NCBI GenBank assembly: GCA_027531395.1 | Contig: JAPZRO010000007.1 | Coordinates: 152,408-216,407, forward strand | Length of the DNA stretch: 64,000 nucleotides | Source of the DNA: Porphyrobacter sp. | Lineage (GTDB): Bacteria > Pseudomonadota > Alphaproteobacteria > Sphingomonadales > Sphingomonadaceae | Direction of reading: 5' to 3' | In this document: piece after piece, positions 33,924-41,951 of the stretch | How the letters are laid out: each line of letters begins with the position of its first letter | Numbering within the stretch: position 1 is the stretch's first letter | The notes under the pieces: generated by a model | What the model was told of the DNA's origin: nothing | The model's input: the letters and a program-made list of their open reading frames with translations, nothing else | Databases searched by the model: none | Translations under genes and position numbers: made by a program

Positions 33924-34739
33924 ATGCCTGAATTGCCAGAAGTCGAAACCACCGTGCGCGGCCTTGCCGCTTTCCTTGAAGGGGAGCGGATCACGCGCGT
34001 CACATTGAACCGGCCTGACCTGCGCCGCCCCTTCCCCGCCGATCTGGTGCAGGTGATGACCGGGGCGACCGTCAGTGCGCTGTCGCGCCGGGCCAAGTAT
34101 GGGTTGATGCACCTCGACCGCGGGGCGACGATGATCTTCCATCTCGGCATGAGTGGGCGCTGGCGGATCGATCCGGAGGTCGCCGACACCCATGATCACC
34201 TGCTGCTGGAGACCGCCAGCCATCGCTTCGCCCTGTGCGATCCGCGCCGCTTCGGCTCGGTCGATCTCGTGGGGACCGACGCGCTCGATGCCTGGCCGCA
34301 ATTTGCCGCCCTCGGCCCCGAGCCACTCGGGCCGGGCCTCACGCCTGGGCACCTCAAGGCCGCGCTCAGGGGCAAGACCCAGTCGATCAAGCTGTGCCTG
34401 CTCGACCAGCGGATCGTCGCGGGACTCGGCAATATCTATGTCTGCGAAGCGCTGTGGCGCGCGGGCATCCGGCCGACCAAGCCTGCTGGCAAGGTGACCG
34501 GCCCGCAGCTCGCGCGGCTGGTGCCCGCCATCGTCGCCGTACTCGAAGCCTCGATCCGCGACGGCGGCTCGACCTTGCGCGACTATGCCCGCCCCGACGG
34601 CGAGCTGGGCTATTTCGCGAGCTCCTTCGACGTCTACGGGCGCGAGGGCGAGGCATGCCGCAGGGACGACGGCGGGGTCATCCAGAGGATCGCCCAGGGC
34701 GGGCGCAGCACATGGTATTGTCCGGTGTGCCAGCGTTGA
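33924..34739 (+). CDS. mutM: formamidopyrimidine-DNA glycosylase with altered zinc finger
   Basis: Fpg/MutM removes 8-oxoguanine and other oxidised purines and nicks the abasic site. The 271-residue protein begins PELPEVETTVRGL, providing catalytic P2 and E3, and has the LSRRAKYGL Lys and GLGNIYVCEALWRAGI H2TH region. In the C-terminal zinc finger, the usual C-x2-C...C-x2-C reads C-x2-D...C-x2-C (ACRRDDGG then YCPVCQR), so one ligand is Asp. The GGRSTWYC segment is otherwise intact. It is divergent from ubiE and precedes rpsT and dnaA. Confidence 0.95.
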   Translation: MPELPEVETTVRGLAAFLEGERITRVTLNRPDLRRPFPADLVQVMTGATVSALSRRAKYGLMHLDRGATMIFHLGMSGRWRIDPEVADTHDHLLLETASHRFALCDPRRFGSVDLVGTDALDAWPQFAALGPEPLGPGLTPGHLKAALRGKTQSIKLCLLDQRIVAGLGNIYVCEALWRAGIRPTKPAGKVTGPQLARLVPAIVAVLEASIRDGGSTLRDYARPDGELGYFASSFDVYGREGEACRRDDGGVIQRIAQGGRSTWYCPVCQR

Positions 34740-34743
34740 TTGG

Positions 34744-34763
34744 GTGCCTGCCGCCGCAGGCAC
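34744..34763 (+). terminator. hairpin after mutM
   Basis: GTGCCTGC and GCAGGCAC are 8-bp arms around CGCC, starting four bases after the mutM stop codon. No T-run follows, so it may be a weak terminator or a 3'-end stabiliser. Confidence 0.45.
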
Positions 34764-34854
34764 ATCCTCGGCGCTGTTTCGGCCCCTGCGGGCCCGAGCG
34801 CCTGCGGGCGGGCAGTCGCCCTTGCGGCGTCTTCGTCGCCGTGTGGGAGAATCG

Positions 34855-34883
34855 TTGACCTTCAGGGCATGTCCGACTATGTG
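34855..34883 (+). promoter_or_regulatory. candidate promoter of rpsT
   Basis: TTGACC (34855-34860) and TATGTG (34878-34883) are separated by 17 bases and lie about 115 bases upstream of rpsT. The match to the sigma-70 consensus is fair. It would give a leader long enough for the S20 autoregulation known in other bacteria, but no specific structure was identified. Confidence 0.45.
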
Positions 34884-34996
34884 CGCCGCTTTCCGGCGGT
34901 CGGACCATGAGTCTGCTCGCCCTTTTCGAGCACACCCACGGATTTCCTTTCAGCCGCATATGGCGGCCTGAACCAAACGCGAGACAGACACGAATT

Positions 34997-35257
34997 ATGG
35001 CCAATACGCCGCAAGCCAAGAAGCGCATCCGTCGCAACACCGCCCGCGCCGAAATCAACGGTGCGCGCATCAGCCGCATCCGCAGCTTCATCAAGAAGGT
35101 CGAATCGGCCTGTGAAGCCGGCGACAAGGAAGCCGCTGCTGCCGCGCTCAAGGCGGCCCAGCCGGAAATGGCCCGCGGCGTCGCTCGCGGCGTGCTCCAC
35201 AAGAACACTGTGGCCCGCAAGCTCTCGCGCCTGACCCGCCGAGTCGCCACGCTCTGA
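34997..35257 (+). CDS. rpsT: 30S ribosomal protein S20
   Basis: S20 is a small, Lys/Arg-rich helical protein that binds 16S rRNA. The 86-residue product starts [19 protein letters not shown] and has the family's helical-bundle pattern and the C-terminal [15 protein letters not shown]. The length is standard. It lies upstream of dnaA, as in many alphaproteobacteria, and is followed by a strong terminator. Confidence 0.97.
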   Translation: MANTPQAKKRIRRNTARAEINGARISRIRSFIKKVESACEAGDKEAAAAALKAAQPEMARGVARGVLHKNTVARKLSRLTRRVATL

Positions 35258-35324
35258 TTCGTTTTTGCCCGATCCGTAGCACCGCCTAACGGGTGTTTAC
35301 GGGTTGCGGTGACCCGAGAATGGC

Positions 35325-35362
35325 AAAGAGGCCGCGCTGGTTCAGCGCGGCCTCTTTCGTTT
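35325..35362 (+). terminator. intrinsic terminator after rpsT
   Basis: AAAGAGGCCGCGCTG and CAGCGCGGCCTCTTT are perfect 15-bp arms with a 3-base loop, followed by CGTTT. The A-rich and T-rich ends make it a good Rho-independent terminator that can work on either strand. Confidence 0.9.
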
Positions 35363-35717
35363 GCGACAATTGCGACCTGTGCAACCGCGGCAAATGTCAG
35401 GATTCCCCGCGATTCGCGTCACCTGACACCCTGTTTCTGTTTAAAAACAAATACATCAACGCAAGTCTGCGGGGTAGAGCCGAGTCAACAGGATTATTTC
35501 ACTTTTTTTAAATCTGAATGCTTGCGCAAACCGCCGCAGCGTTCTTTATTCGGCTCTCACCCGGGGCGGGACAGCCTGGGTTCTTACAAACCGGTCGATA
35601 GGGGGGCTCTCCGGGAATCCGATTTCCGGAGACGGGACGGTCTTTGCCTGTCGCAATAACAAGGGCGCACCTGGGGACACCTTCTCCGCAGGGGCCGAGC
35701 ATATTGGGGATGAGCTT
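35363..35717 (+). other. AT-rich leader and promoter region of dnaA
   Basis: This 355-base gene-free stretch is markedly more AT-rich than its surroundings, with runs such as GTTTAAAAACAAATA (35439-35453) and a T7 run near 35504-35510. It must carry the dnaA promoter; TTGCGC (35522-35527) with TTTATT 17 bases later is one weak candidate. I see no cluster of perfect DnaA boxes, so calling it the replication origin is not justified. Confidence 0.4.
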
Positions 35718-35724
35718 GTGCACA
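35716..35724 (+). promoter_or_regulatory. DnaA-box-like site at the dnaA start
   Basis: TTGTGCACA matches the DnaA-box consensus TTATNCACA at all but one base. It contains the candidate GTG start codon of dnaA. Such a site could mediate autoregulation. A second near-match, TGATCCACA, lies at 37237-37245 just after the gene. Confidence 0.4.
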
Positions 35725-37175
35725 GGATCGACAAGGCGCGAAACACGCGCCGCCCTGCGGATGATGATTTGATGGAAGATGCCGAAGCCGTGAACCTGGC
35801 CGCTGACTGGTCGGACATCAGTCAGGGTCTGCGCAAGGATCTGGGTCATCAGCTGCACAGCCAGTGGATCAAGCCGATCCAGCTGGGCAGCCTGAACCGC
35901 GAATCGGGCACGCTCGATCTCTATCTCCCGACCGAATTCTCGGCCAACTGGGTGCGCGACCGGTTCCACGACCGGCTCCAGCTGGCGTGGAAGATCGCCC
36001 GCAGCGAAGTGCGCCAGGTCAACATCATGGTGCACCCGGGCCGCCGCCAGCTGCCCGACCTGCGCCTCGACGATGGCCGCCGCCCCGCCAATGACGGCGC
36101 GAGCGCGATTGCGGTTGCCGCCGGCACCATGTCGGATGCGAGCTTCACCTCCTCGGTGGGTCTCGACCCCTCGCTGACCTTCGCCGCCTTCGTCACCGGC
36201 GAGGCGAACATCCTCGCCTGCAACGCCGCGCAGCGCATGGCCGCGCTCGAACAGCCGCAGTTCTCGCCGCTCTACCTCAAGGCGGCGACCGGCCAGGGCA
36301 AGACCCACCTGCTGCACGCAATCGGCCACGGCTACCTCCAGGCCCACCCGCGCGCACGGATCTTCTACTGCTCGGCCGAACGCTTCATGGTCGAATTCGT
36401 CCAGGCGCTGAAGGCGAGCCAGACGATCGAGTTCAAGGCCCGTCTCCGCTCCTTCGATCTGCTGCTGGTGGACGACATCCAGTTCATCATCGGCAAGGCG
36501 AGCGCGCAGGAAGAACTGCTCTACACGATCGACGCGCTCCTCGCAGAGGGCAAGCGGCTGGTGTTCGCCGCAGACCGCGCGCCGCAGGCGCTCGATGGGG
36601 TCGAGCCGCGCCTGCTCAGCCGCCTGTCGATGGGCCTCGTCGCTGACATCCAGCCCGCCGATATCGAGCTGCGCAAGAAGATCCTCGTCTCCAAGCTCGC
36701 CCGATTCGCGCCGCTTGCGGTGCCCGAGGACGTGGTCGATTTCCTCGCCCGCACGATCACCCGCAACGTGCGCGAGCTGGTGGGCGGTCTCAACAAGCTG
36801 ATCGCCTACGCCCAGCTGACCGGGCAGGAAGTCTCGCTCCAGCTGGCCGAGGAACAGCTCACCGACATCCTCTCGGCCAACCGCCGCCGGATCACCATCG
36901 ACGAAATCCAGCGCACCGTCTGCCAGTTCTACCGGATCGACCGTGCGGAGATGAGCTCCAAGCGGCGCGCGCGTGCCGTGGTGCGGCCACGTCAGGTGGC
37001 GATGTATCTCTCCAAGGTGCTCACCCCGCGCTCCTACCCCGAAATCGGGCGCAAGTTCGGCGGGCGCGATCACTCGACCGTGATCCACGCGGTGCGCCTG
37101 ATCGAGGACCTGCGCCAGCGCGATGCCGACATGGACGGCGATGTGCGCAGCCTGCTGCGCCAGCTCGAAAGCTGA
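35718..37175 (+). CDS. dnaA: chromosomal replication initiator DnaA
   Basis: DnaA binds the origin and opens it for replication. The product has domain I (residues about 25-95, LRKDLGHQLHSQWIKPI), a variable linker, an AAA+ domain with Walker A GQGKTHLLHA and Walker B LLLVDDIQFI, and a C-terminal helix-turn-helix with the signature GRKFGGRDHSTVIHAV. From the GTG at 35718 it is 485 residues, with GGGGA seven bases upstream; an ATG at 35772 would give 467 residues and also fits the family. The 460-base upstream gap holds the rpsT terminator and an AT-rich stretch. Confidence 0.96.
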   Translation: MHRIDKARNTRRPADDDLMEDAEAVNLAADWSDISQGLRKDLGHQLHSQWIKPIQLGSLNRESGTLDLYLPTEFSANWVRDRFHDRLQLAWKIARSEVRQVNIMVHPGRRQLPDLRLDDGRRPANDGASAIAVAAGTMSDASFTSSVGLDPSLTFAAFVTGEANILACNAAQRMAALEQPQFSPLYLKAATGQGKTHLLHAIGHGYLQAHPRARIFYCSAERFMVEFVQALKASQTIEFKARLRSFDLLLVDDIQFIIGKASAQEELLYTIDALLAEGKRLVFAADRAPQALDGVEPRLLSRLSMGLVADIQPADIELRKKILVSKLARFAPLAVPEDVVDFLARTITRNVRELVGGLNKLIAYAQLTGQEVSLQLAEEQLTDILSANRRRITIDEIQRTVCQFYRIDRAEMSSKRRARAVVRPRQVAMYLSKVLTPRSYPEIGRKFGGRDHSTVIHAVRLIEDLRQRDADMDGDVRSLLRQLES

Positions 37176-37287
37176 GCCGCGCGAGGGTTAATTCGCACAT
37201 AGTCTCCGCAGGCTTTGCACCGGACTTTCGACAGGCTGATCCACAGGGCTGTCGACAGGCGGTGCACAGGCTGTAAACAGCCTCTCC

Positions 37288-37710
37288 ATGCCTTCTCAGC
37301 GCCTTTCTCCCGACCAGATCGACCTGCCCGCAGGGTGGATCGCGGCGCTTGTCCGGGGAGCGAAATGCCATTGCCCGCGCTGCGGTGAGGCGGCGCTGTT
37401 CCGCAAGTGGCTCAAGCCGGTTGAGCGCTGCCCGCATTGCCGGCAGGACTGGTCGGTGCAGCAGGCCGATGATTTTCCAGCCTATATCGGCATCTTCGTG
37501 GTCGGCCACCTGCTCGCGCCGGTGGTGATCGCGATGATCGGCAGCTGGGGCATGAGCGCCTGGGCAACGCTCGCCATCATGCTGCCGGTCGCGGTGGTGA
37601 TGCTGCTGGCGATGCTCCAGCCGACGAAGGGTGCGGTGATCGGCTTCCTGTGGTGGCACGGCATCGGCGCCTTCCGGCAGGAGCGGCGCAAGCCCGGAGA
37701 TGAGGCGTGA
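37288..37710 (+). CDS. DUF983 membrane protein
   Basis: The 140-residue protein has an N-terminal zinc-ribbon-like segment, CHCPRCGEAALFRKWLKPVERCPHC, with two CxxC pairs, followed by two membrane helices (about 68-90 and 92-112) and a short basic tail. This is the DUF983 layout. Its function is unknown. Its stop overlaps the start of the MoeB-like gene by 4 bases (GTGA), so they are translationally coupled. A 112-base gap separates it from dnaA and contains a DnaA-box-like site and a small GGCTGT-AA-ACAGCC hairpin. Confidence 0.88.
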   Translation: MPSQRLSPDQIDLPAGWIAALVRGAKCHCPRCGEAALFRKWLKPVERCPHCRQDWSVQQADDFPAYIGIFVVGHLLAPVVIAMIGSWGMSAWATLAIMLPVAVVMLLAMLQPTKGAVIGFLWWHGIGAFRQERRKPGDEA

Positions 37711-38480
37711 CGCTGTCATCCGCCCGGCTCGACCGTTTCGCCCGCCACATCGTGTTGCCCGAAGTCGGCGGCGCGGGGCAGGTAAAGCTCGCTGCCAGCC
37801 GGGTCGCGGTGATCGGCCTCGGCGGGATCGGCAGCCCCGCCCTGCAATATCTCGCCGCGAGCGGGATCGGGCGGCTGGCACTGGTCGATGACGACGTGGT
37901 GGACGTCTCGAACCTCCAGCGCCAGACGATCTTCACGCAGCGCGATGTCGGCTATGGCAAGGCGGTCTCGGCGCGGCGCTGGCTCGCCAATTTCGACGAT
38001 TCGCTGGCCGTCGACGTCTCCGACGCGCGGATCACGCCGGAGAACGCAGCGAGCCTCATCGCGGGCGCCGATCTGGTGCTCGACGGCACCGACAATTTCG
38101 CGACGCGCCTCGCCGTCTCGGACGCCTGCGTCGCGGCGGGCATTCCGCTGCTCTCGGCCGCCGTGGGCCGCTTTCAGGGACAGGTGGCGGCCTTCGCGGG
38201 ACACTTGCCGGGCGAGGCCTGCTACCGCTGCTTCGTCGGTGACGCCTTCGATGCCGAGGACTGCGACACCTGCGCCGACGACGGAATGCTCGGTGCGATG
38301 GCGGGATGGGCGGGCACCTTTGCCGCACTGCAAGCGGTCAAGGTGCTGCTGGCCAGCGTGAGCGCGCTGGGCGATCCGGGCTGGGGCAAGCTCCACATCC
38401 TCGACGGCCTCGCGCCCGGTATGCGCACGATCCGCATCGCCGAGGATCCGAGCTGCAAGGGGTGCGGTTCAGCCGCCTAG
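37707..38480 (+). CDS. moeB: HesA/MoeB/ThiF family adenylyltransferase
   Basis: These E1-like enzymes adenylate the C-terminus of a ubiquitin-like sulphur carrier such as MoaD or ThiS. The 257-residue protein has the nucleotide-binding GLGGIGSPALQYLAASGIG, the DDDVVDVSNLQRQ motif with the conserved Arg, DGTDNFATR, and two zinc-binding CxxC pairs (CYRC and CKGC). It lacks the C-terminal rhodanese domain of longer homologues. Whether it serves molybdopterin or thiamine synthesis cannot be told from context. The start is GTG. Confidence 0.9.
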   Translation: MTLSSARLDRFARHIVLPEVGGAGQVKLAASRVAVIGLGGIGSPALQYLAASGIGRLALVDDDVVDVSNLQRQTIFTQRDVGYGKAVSARRWLANFDDSLAVDVSDARITPENAASLIAGADLVLDGTDNFATRLAVSDACVAAGIPLLSAAVGRFQGQVAAFAGHLPGEACYRCFVGDAFDAEDCDTCADDGMLGAMAGWAGTFAALQAVKVLLASVSALGDPGWGKLHILDGLAPGMRTIRIAEDPSCKGCGSAA

Positions 38481-39170
38481 CACTTCCTCGACCCACGCCG
38501 GCACCACCTCGCTCGCCGGGCCGAGGCGGGTTTCGTGGAACAGGCGCGAGCCTTCGCTGGGTTCGAGATTGAGTTCGAGGGTGCGCGCGCCGCTCGCCCG
38601 CGCTTCCTGCACGAAGCCCGCTGCCGGATAGACCGCGCCGCTCGTGCCGATGCTGACGAACAGGTCGCAGCTCTCCAGCGCCTGATAGATCCGGCCCATC
38701 TGGTAGGGCATCTCGCCGAACCACACGACATCGGGGCGCAGTGTCGGCGCGCGGCAGACAGGGCAGGGCGGGCGCTCGATCATGGTGCCGAGCCACGGGG
38801 AGCGGGTCTCGCAGGACGTGCATAGCGCGCTCTTCAATTCGCCATGCATGTGCAGCACCCGCGCAGAGCCGCCGCGTTCGTGCAGATCATCGACATTTTG
38901 CGTCACCAGCAGCAGCTCGCCGGAAAGCTCGCGCTCCAGCCGCGCCAGCGCCATGTGCGCCGGATTGGGCGCGACATTGGCGAGCGCGGCGCGGCGCATG
39001 TCGTAGAAGTTGAGCACGAGATTGGGATTGCGCGCGAAGCCTTCGGGCGTGGCGACGTCCTCCACCCGGTGCTGTTCCCACAGGCCTCCGGCCGAGCGAA
39101 AGGTGTCGATCCCGCTCTCGGCCGAAATCCCTGCGCCGGTGAGGATGACGATGCTTCGTGGGCCGTCCAT
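38469..39170 (-). CDS. cobB: NAD-dependent protein deacylase (sirtuin)
   Basis: Sirtuins remove acyl groups from lysines using NAD. The 233-residue protein has GAGISAESGIDTFR, the TQNVDDLH motif, the catalytic His in LHMHGEL, a zinc site (CTSC and CPVC), and GTSGAVYPAA. NFYDMRR supplies the Tyr-x2-Arg pair that in class III sirtuins favours succinyl- or malonyl-lysine. I chose the ATG at 39170; another ATG at 39182 adds four residues. It converges on the MoeB-like gene with a 12-base overlap and is divergent from dapB. Confidence 0.94.
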   Translation of the reverse strand: MDGPRSIVILTGAGISAESGIDTFRSAGGLWEQHRVEDVATPEGFARNPNLVLNFYDMRRAALANVAPNPAHMALARLERELSGELLLVTQNVDDLHERGGSARVLHMHGELKSALCTSCETRSPWLGTMIERPPCPVCRAPTLRPDVVWFGEMPYQMGRIYQALESCDLFVSIGTSGAVYPAAGFVQEARASGARTLELNLEPSEGSRLFHETRLGPASEVVPAWVEEVLGG

Positions 39171-39187
39171 TTTTCCACCCATGCGCC

Positions 39188-39257
39188 CTGAGCTTGTCGA
39201 AGGGCTGCCTTTCCCTTTACGGGAGTAGAAGAAAGGGCGGGGCTTCGACAAGCTCAG
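39188..39257. repeat. REP-like inverted repeat between the sirtuin and dapB
   Basis: CTGAGCTTGTCGAAG (39188-39202) and CTTCGACAAGCTCAG (39243-39257) are perfect 15-bp inverted arms around 40 bases. This GAGCTTGTCGAAG word is a widespread dispersed element in proteobacterial genomes that I recognise. It occupies the divergent promoter region of the two genes. Confidence 0.8.
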
Positions 39258-39277
39258 CCCGAACGGAGGTTTGCGCA

Positions 39278-40006
39278 ATGCTGCAATTCGGAGTGATCGG
39301 GCACAAGGGCCGCATGGGGCAGGCGCTGGAGGCGGCGATTGCCGATGCGGGGCATGCGCTGTGCGTCGGGGTCGATGCGGGCGGCTCGATCGGCCCCTAT
39401 GCCAGCCAGTGCGACGTGCTGGTCGATTTCTCGGCGCCCGATGCGCTGGCGGCGAATCTCGGCGCGGCCAAGGTCGCCGGAAAGCCGATCGTGGTCGGCA
39501 CCACCGGGCTCGAAGAGCCGCATTTCGTGATGCTGGCCGAAGCCGCGCGCGCGGTGCCGGTGCTGCAATCGGGGAATTTCTCAGCTGGCGTAACGCTGAT
39601 GGCCCATCTGGTGCGCGAGGCCGCCGCAAGGCTCGGGCCGGACTGGGATATCGAGGTGCTGGAGATGCACCACCGCATGAAGGTCGATGCGCCCTCGGGC
39701 ACCGCCAAGCTGCTGGGCGAGGCGGCGGCGAGCGGGCGCGGGATCGTGCTGTCCGACAATATGGAGAGCGGTCGCCACGGCATGACCGGCGCGCGCGCGC
39801 CGGGCGCGATCGGCTTTGCCACCCTGCGCGGCGGGACCGTGGCGGGCGAGCATTCAGTGATCTTCGCGGGCAGCGAGGAGCGGCTCACGCTCTCGCATTC
39901 GGCCGAAAACCGCATGATCTTCGCGCGCGGCGCGGTACGGGCCGCCGCCTGGCTGACCGGGCAGAGCGCAGGCCGCTACACCATGAACGACGTGCTGGGG
40001 CTGTGA
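39278..40006 (+). CDS. dapB: 4-hydroxy-tetrahydrodipicolinate reductase
   Basis: DapB makes tetrahydrodipicolinate with NAD(P)H in lysine and diaminopimelate synthesis. The 242-residue protein has the nucleotide-binding GVIGHKGRMGQA, VDFSAPDA, VVGTTGL, and the catalytic signature HHRMKVDAPSGTA. A perfect GGAGGT ribosome site precedes the ATG. It is at the short end of the family. dapE, a later enzyme of the same pathway, lies 4 kb downstream on the other strand. Confidence 0.97.
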   Translation: MLQFGVIGHKGRMGQALEAAIADAGHALCVGVDAGGSIGPYASQCDVLVDFSAPDALAANLGAAKVAGKPIVVGTTGLEEPHFVMLAEAARAVPVLQSGNFSAGVTLMAHLVREAAARLGPDWDIEVLEMHHRMKVDAPSGTAKLLGEAAASGRGIVLSDNMESGRHGMTGARAPGAIGFATLRGGTVAGEHSVIFAGSEERLTLSHSAENRMIFARGAVRAAAWLTGQSAGRYTMNDVLGL

Positions 40007-40009
40007 GGC

Positions 40010-40051
40010 TTGACCGCTTGCCGTCAAAGTGTATTACTCAGACAATACACT
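40010..40051 (+). promoter_or_regulatory. promoter with overlapping inverted-repeat operator upstream of the M48 gene
   Basis: TTGACC (40010-40015) and TATTAC (40032-40037) are separated by 16 bases. AGTGTATT (40028-40035) and AATACACT (40044-40051) form a perfect 8-bp inverted repeat with an 8-base spacer that covers the -10 element, the layout of a repressor operator. Confidence 0.6.
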
Positions 40052-40065
40052 AGGGATCACGCAGC

Positions 40066-41235
40066 ATGACGAACACGCTTACCCCCGCACAAGAAGCCGC
40101 AAGGCTGGTCGACAGCCTCGGCACCGAGGCGCTGGCCAAGGCCGAGGCCTATACCACCGGCAACCACTGGGTGCTGCTGGCAGGCGTCGGCGTGTCGATC
40201 CTAGTCGCCTTCATCATGGTGCGCCTCAAGCTGCTCGACCGGATCGCCGCGCGCTTTGCCCGGCCCGAGGGCTTCCTTGCCACCTTCACCGTCAGCGCGG
40301 CTTTCCTCGTGATCTCGACCCTGATCGCCCTGCCCTGGACGATCTACACCGACTGGCACCGCGAGCGCGCCTATGGCCTCTCCAGCCAGCCGATCGGCGA
40401 TTTCCTCGGCCAGTTGGCCATCAGCGAGGCGATCGGGATGGTGCTGGGCGGGCTGTTCCTCGCCGGGGTCTATGCCCTGATCCGAAAGACCGGCACGCGC
40501 TGGTGGCTGTGGAGCGGGGGGCTGGCGGGCGTGGTGACCCTGCTCGGGCTGCTCGCCGCGCCGCCGCTGATCGAGCCGCTGTTCAACGAATACAAGCCCG
40601 TGCCGCCGGGCGAGGTGCGCACCGCGCTGGAGCAGATCGCCGACGATGTCGGTATCCCGAAAGACCGGATCTTCATGTATGACGGCTCGCGCCAGTCCGA
40701 CCGCTTCACCGCCAATGTTTCCGGCATCGGCCCTTCGGCGCGGATCGCGATTTCGGATGTCGCGCTGAAACAGGCGAGCCTTGCCGAGGTGCGTGCGGTG
40801 ACCGGCCATGAGGCGGGGCATTACCAGCTCGGCCATGTGTGGCGCTACGCGGTGATCTTCCCGCTGCTGGCGATGGTGTTCTTCTTCCTGCTCGACCGCC
40901 TGTTCGCACCGACAGCGCGTCTGCTCGGTAGCGATGCCCGACTGGACGAGCCGCGCGGATTGCCGGCCTTTGCGGTGGTGGGCTCGGTTCTCGGGCTGCT
41001 GGCGACGCCCCTCACCAACACCCTCACCCGCGTCGGCGAGACCGAGGCCGACCAGTATTCGCTAGAGACGGTGAACGAGCCCGACGCGCTCGCCACCGCG
41101 CTGGTGAAGACCGCGGAATACCGCTACCCGCGCCCCTCCGCGCTCGAGGAAGCGCTGTTCTACACCCATCCCTCGGTCGAGAAGCGGGTGCTGCGGGCGA
41201 TGGAGTGGAAGGCGACGCATCCGGCCAGCGAATGA
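40066..41235 (+). CDS. M48 family membrane metallopeptidase (Ste24-like)
   Basis: The 389-residue polytopic protein resembles CAAX-protease-type M48 enzymes: several N-terminal membrane helices, the zinc motif HEAGH (GHEAGHYQLGH) near residue 248, two further helices, and the third zinc ligand in ETEADQYS near residue 327. The segment SRQSDRFTANVSGIG is typical of the family. It probably cleaves membrane proteins or exported peptides for quality control; the substrate is unknown. A promoter with an overlapping palindrome lies upstream, so expression is probably repressible. Its stop overlaps the nth start by 4 bases. Confidence 0.93.
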   Translation: MTNTLTPAQEAARLVDSLGTEALAKAEAYTTGNHWVLLAGVGVSILVAFIMVRLKLLDRIAARFARPEGFLATFTVSAAFLVISTLIALPWTIYTDWHRERAYGLSSQPIGDFLGQLAISEAIGMVLGGLFLAGVYALIRKTGTRWWLWSGGLAGVVTLLGLLAAPPLIEPLFNEYKPVPPGEVRTALEQIADDVGIPKDRIFMYDGSRQSDRFTANVSGIGPSARIAISDVALKQASLAEVRAVTGHEAGHYQLGHVWRYAVIFPLLAMVFFFLLDRLFAPTARLLGSDARLDEPRGLPAFAVVGSVLGLLATPLTNTLTRVGETEADQYSLETVNEPDALATALVKTAEYRYPRPSALEEALFYTHPSVEKRVLRAMEWKATHPASE

Positions 41236-41894
41236 CCAAGGACCAGATCTTCGAATTCTTCCGCCGGCTCGCGGAGGATGATCCCGCGCCGCGCACCGAA
41301 CTGGAATATGGCAATGCCTACCAGCTGGTGGTGGCCGTTGCGCTCTCGGCACAGGCGACCGATGTGGGGGTCAACAAGGCCACCCGCGCGCTGTTCGCCA
41401 AGGTGACAACGCCGCAGGAGATGCTCGACCTCGGCGAGGAGGGCCTCAAGGAGCACATCAAGACCATCGGGTTGTTCAACTCCAAGGCCAAGAACGTCAT
41501 TCTCCTCTCGCAGTTGCTGGTCGACGAATATGGCGGCGCGGTGCCGGACACCCGCGAGGACCTCGTCCGCCTGCCCGGCGTCGGACGCAAGACCGCCAAT
41601 GTCGTGCTCAACTGTTGGTTCGGGCAGGAGACCTTCGCGGTCGACACCCACATCTTCCGCGTCGGCAACCGCACCGGCATGGCCAAGGGCAAGACCCCGG
41701 ATCATGTCGAGGCCAAGCTCGAAAAGCGCGTCCCCCAGCCCTTCCGCCTGCACGCGCACCACTGGCTGATCCTGCACGGGCGCTATGTCTGCAAGGCGCG
41801 GACGCCCGAATGCTGGCGCTGCAAGGTGGCCGATCTGTGCAGCTTCCGGAAGAAGGTGCTGGAGGCTCCGAAGGGCCGCGCGCCGACGGATTAA
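41232..41894 (+). CDS. nth: endonuclease III
   Basis: Nth is a base-excision-repair glycosylase/lyase for oxidised pyrimidines. The 220-residue protein has a helix-hairpin-helix motif LPGVGRKTANVV with the catalytic Lys, the catalytic Asp in FAVDTHIFRVGNR, and the [4Fe-4S] signature C-x6-C-x2-C-x5-C in CKARTPECWRCKVADLC. It is translationally coupled to the M48 gene (ATGA). Confidence 0.97.
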   Translation: MTKDQIFEFFRRLAEDDPAPRTELEYGNAYQLVVAVALSAQATDVGVNKATRALFAKVTTPQEMLDLGEEGLKEHIKTIGLFNSKAKNVILLSQLLVDEYGGAVPDTREDLVRLPGVGRKTANVVLNCWFGQETFAVDTHIFRVGNRTGMAKGKTPDHVEAKLEKRVPQPFRLHAHHWLILHGRYVCKARTPECWRCKVADLCSFRKKVLEAPKGRAPTD

Positions 41895-41951
41895 GGCGCG
41901 GTTCAAACGCGAAGGCGAGAGTGGTATGGTCCACGGTGGAGGAACCACGCC

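Noticed and set aside
35363..35717. Replication origin upstream of dnaA
   Set aside because: The stretch is AT-rich, but I found only one near-match to a DnaA box and no cluster; in alphaproteobacteria the origin is often not beside dnaA.
41205..41231. Nine-codon upstream extension of nth
   Set aside because: The ATG at 41232 overlaps the protease stop in an ATGA junction and begins the conserved Nth N-terminus; the extension lies inside the protease gene.
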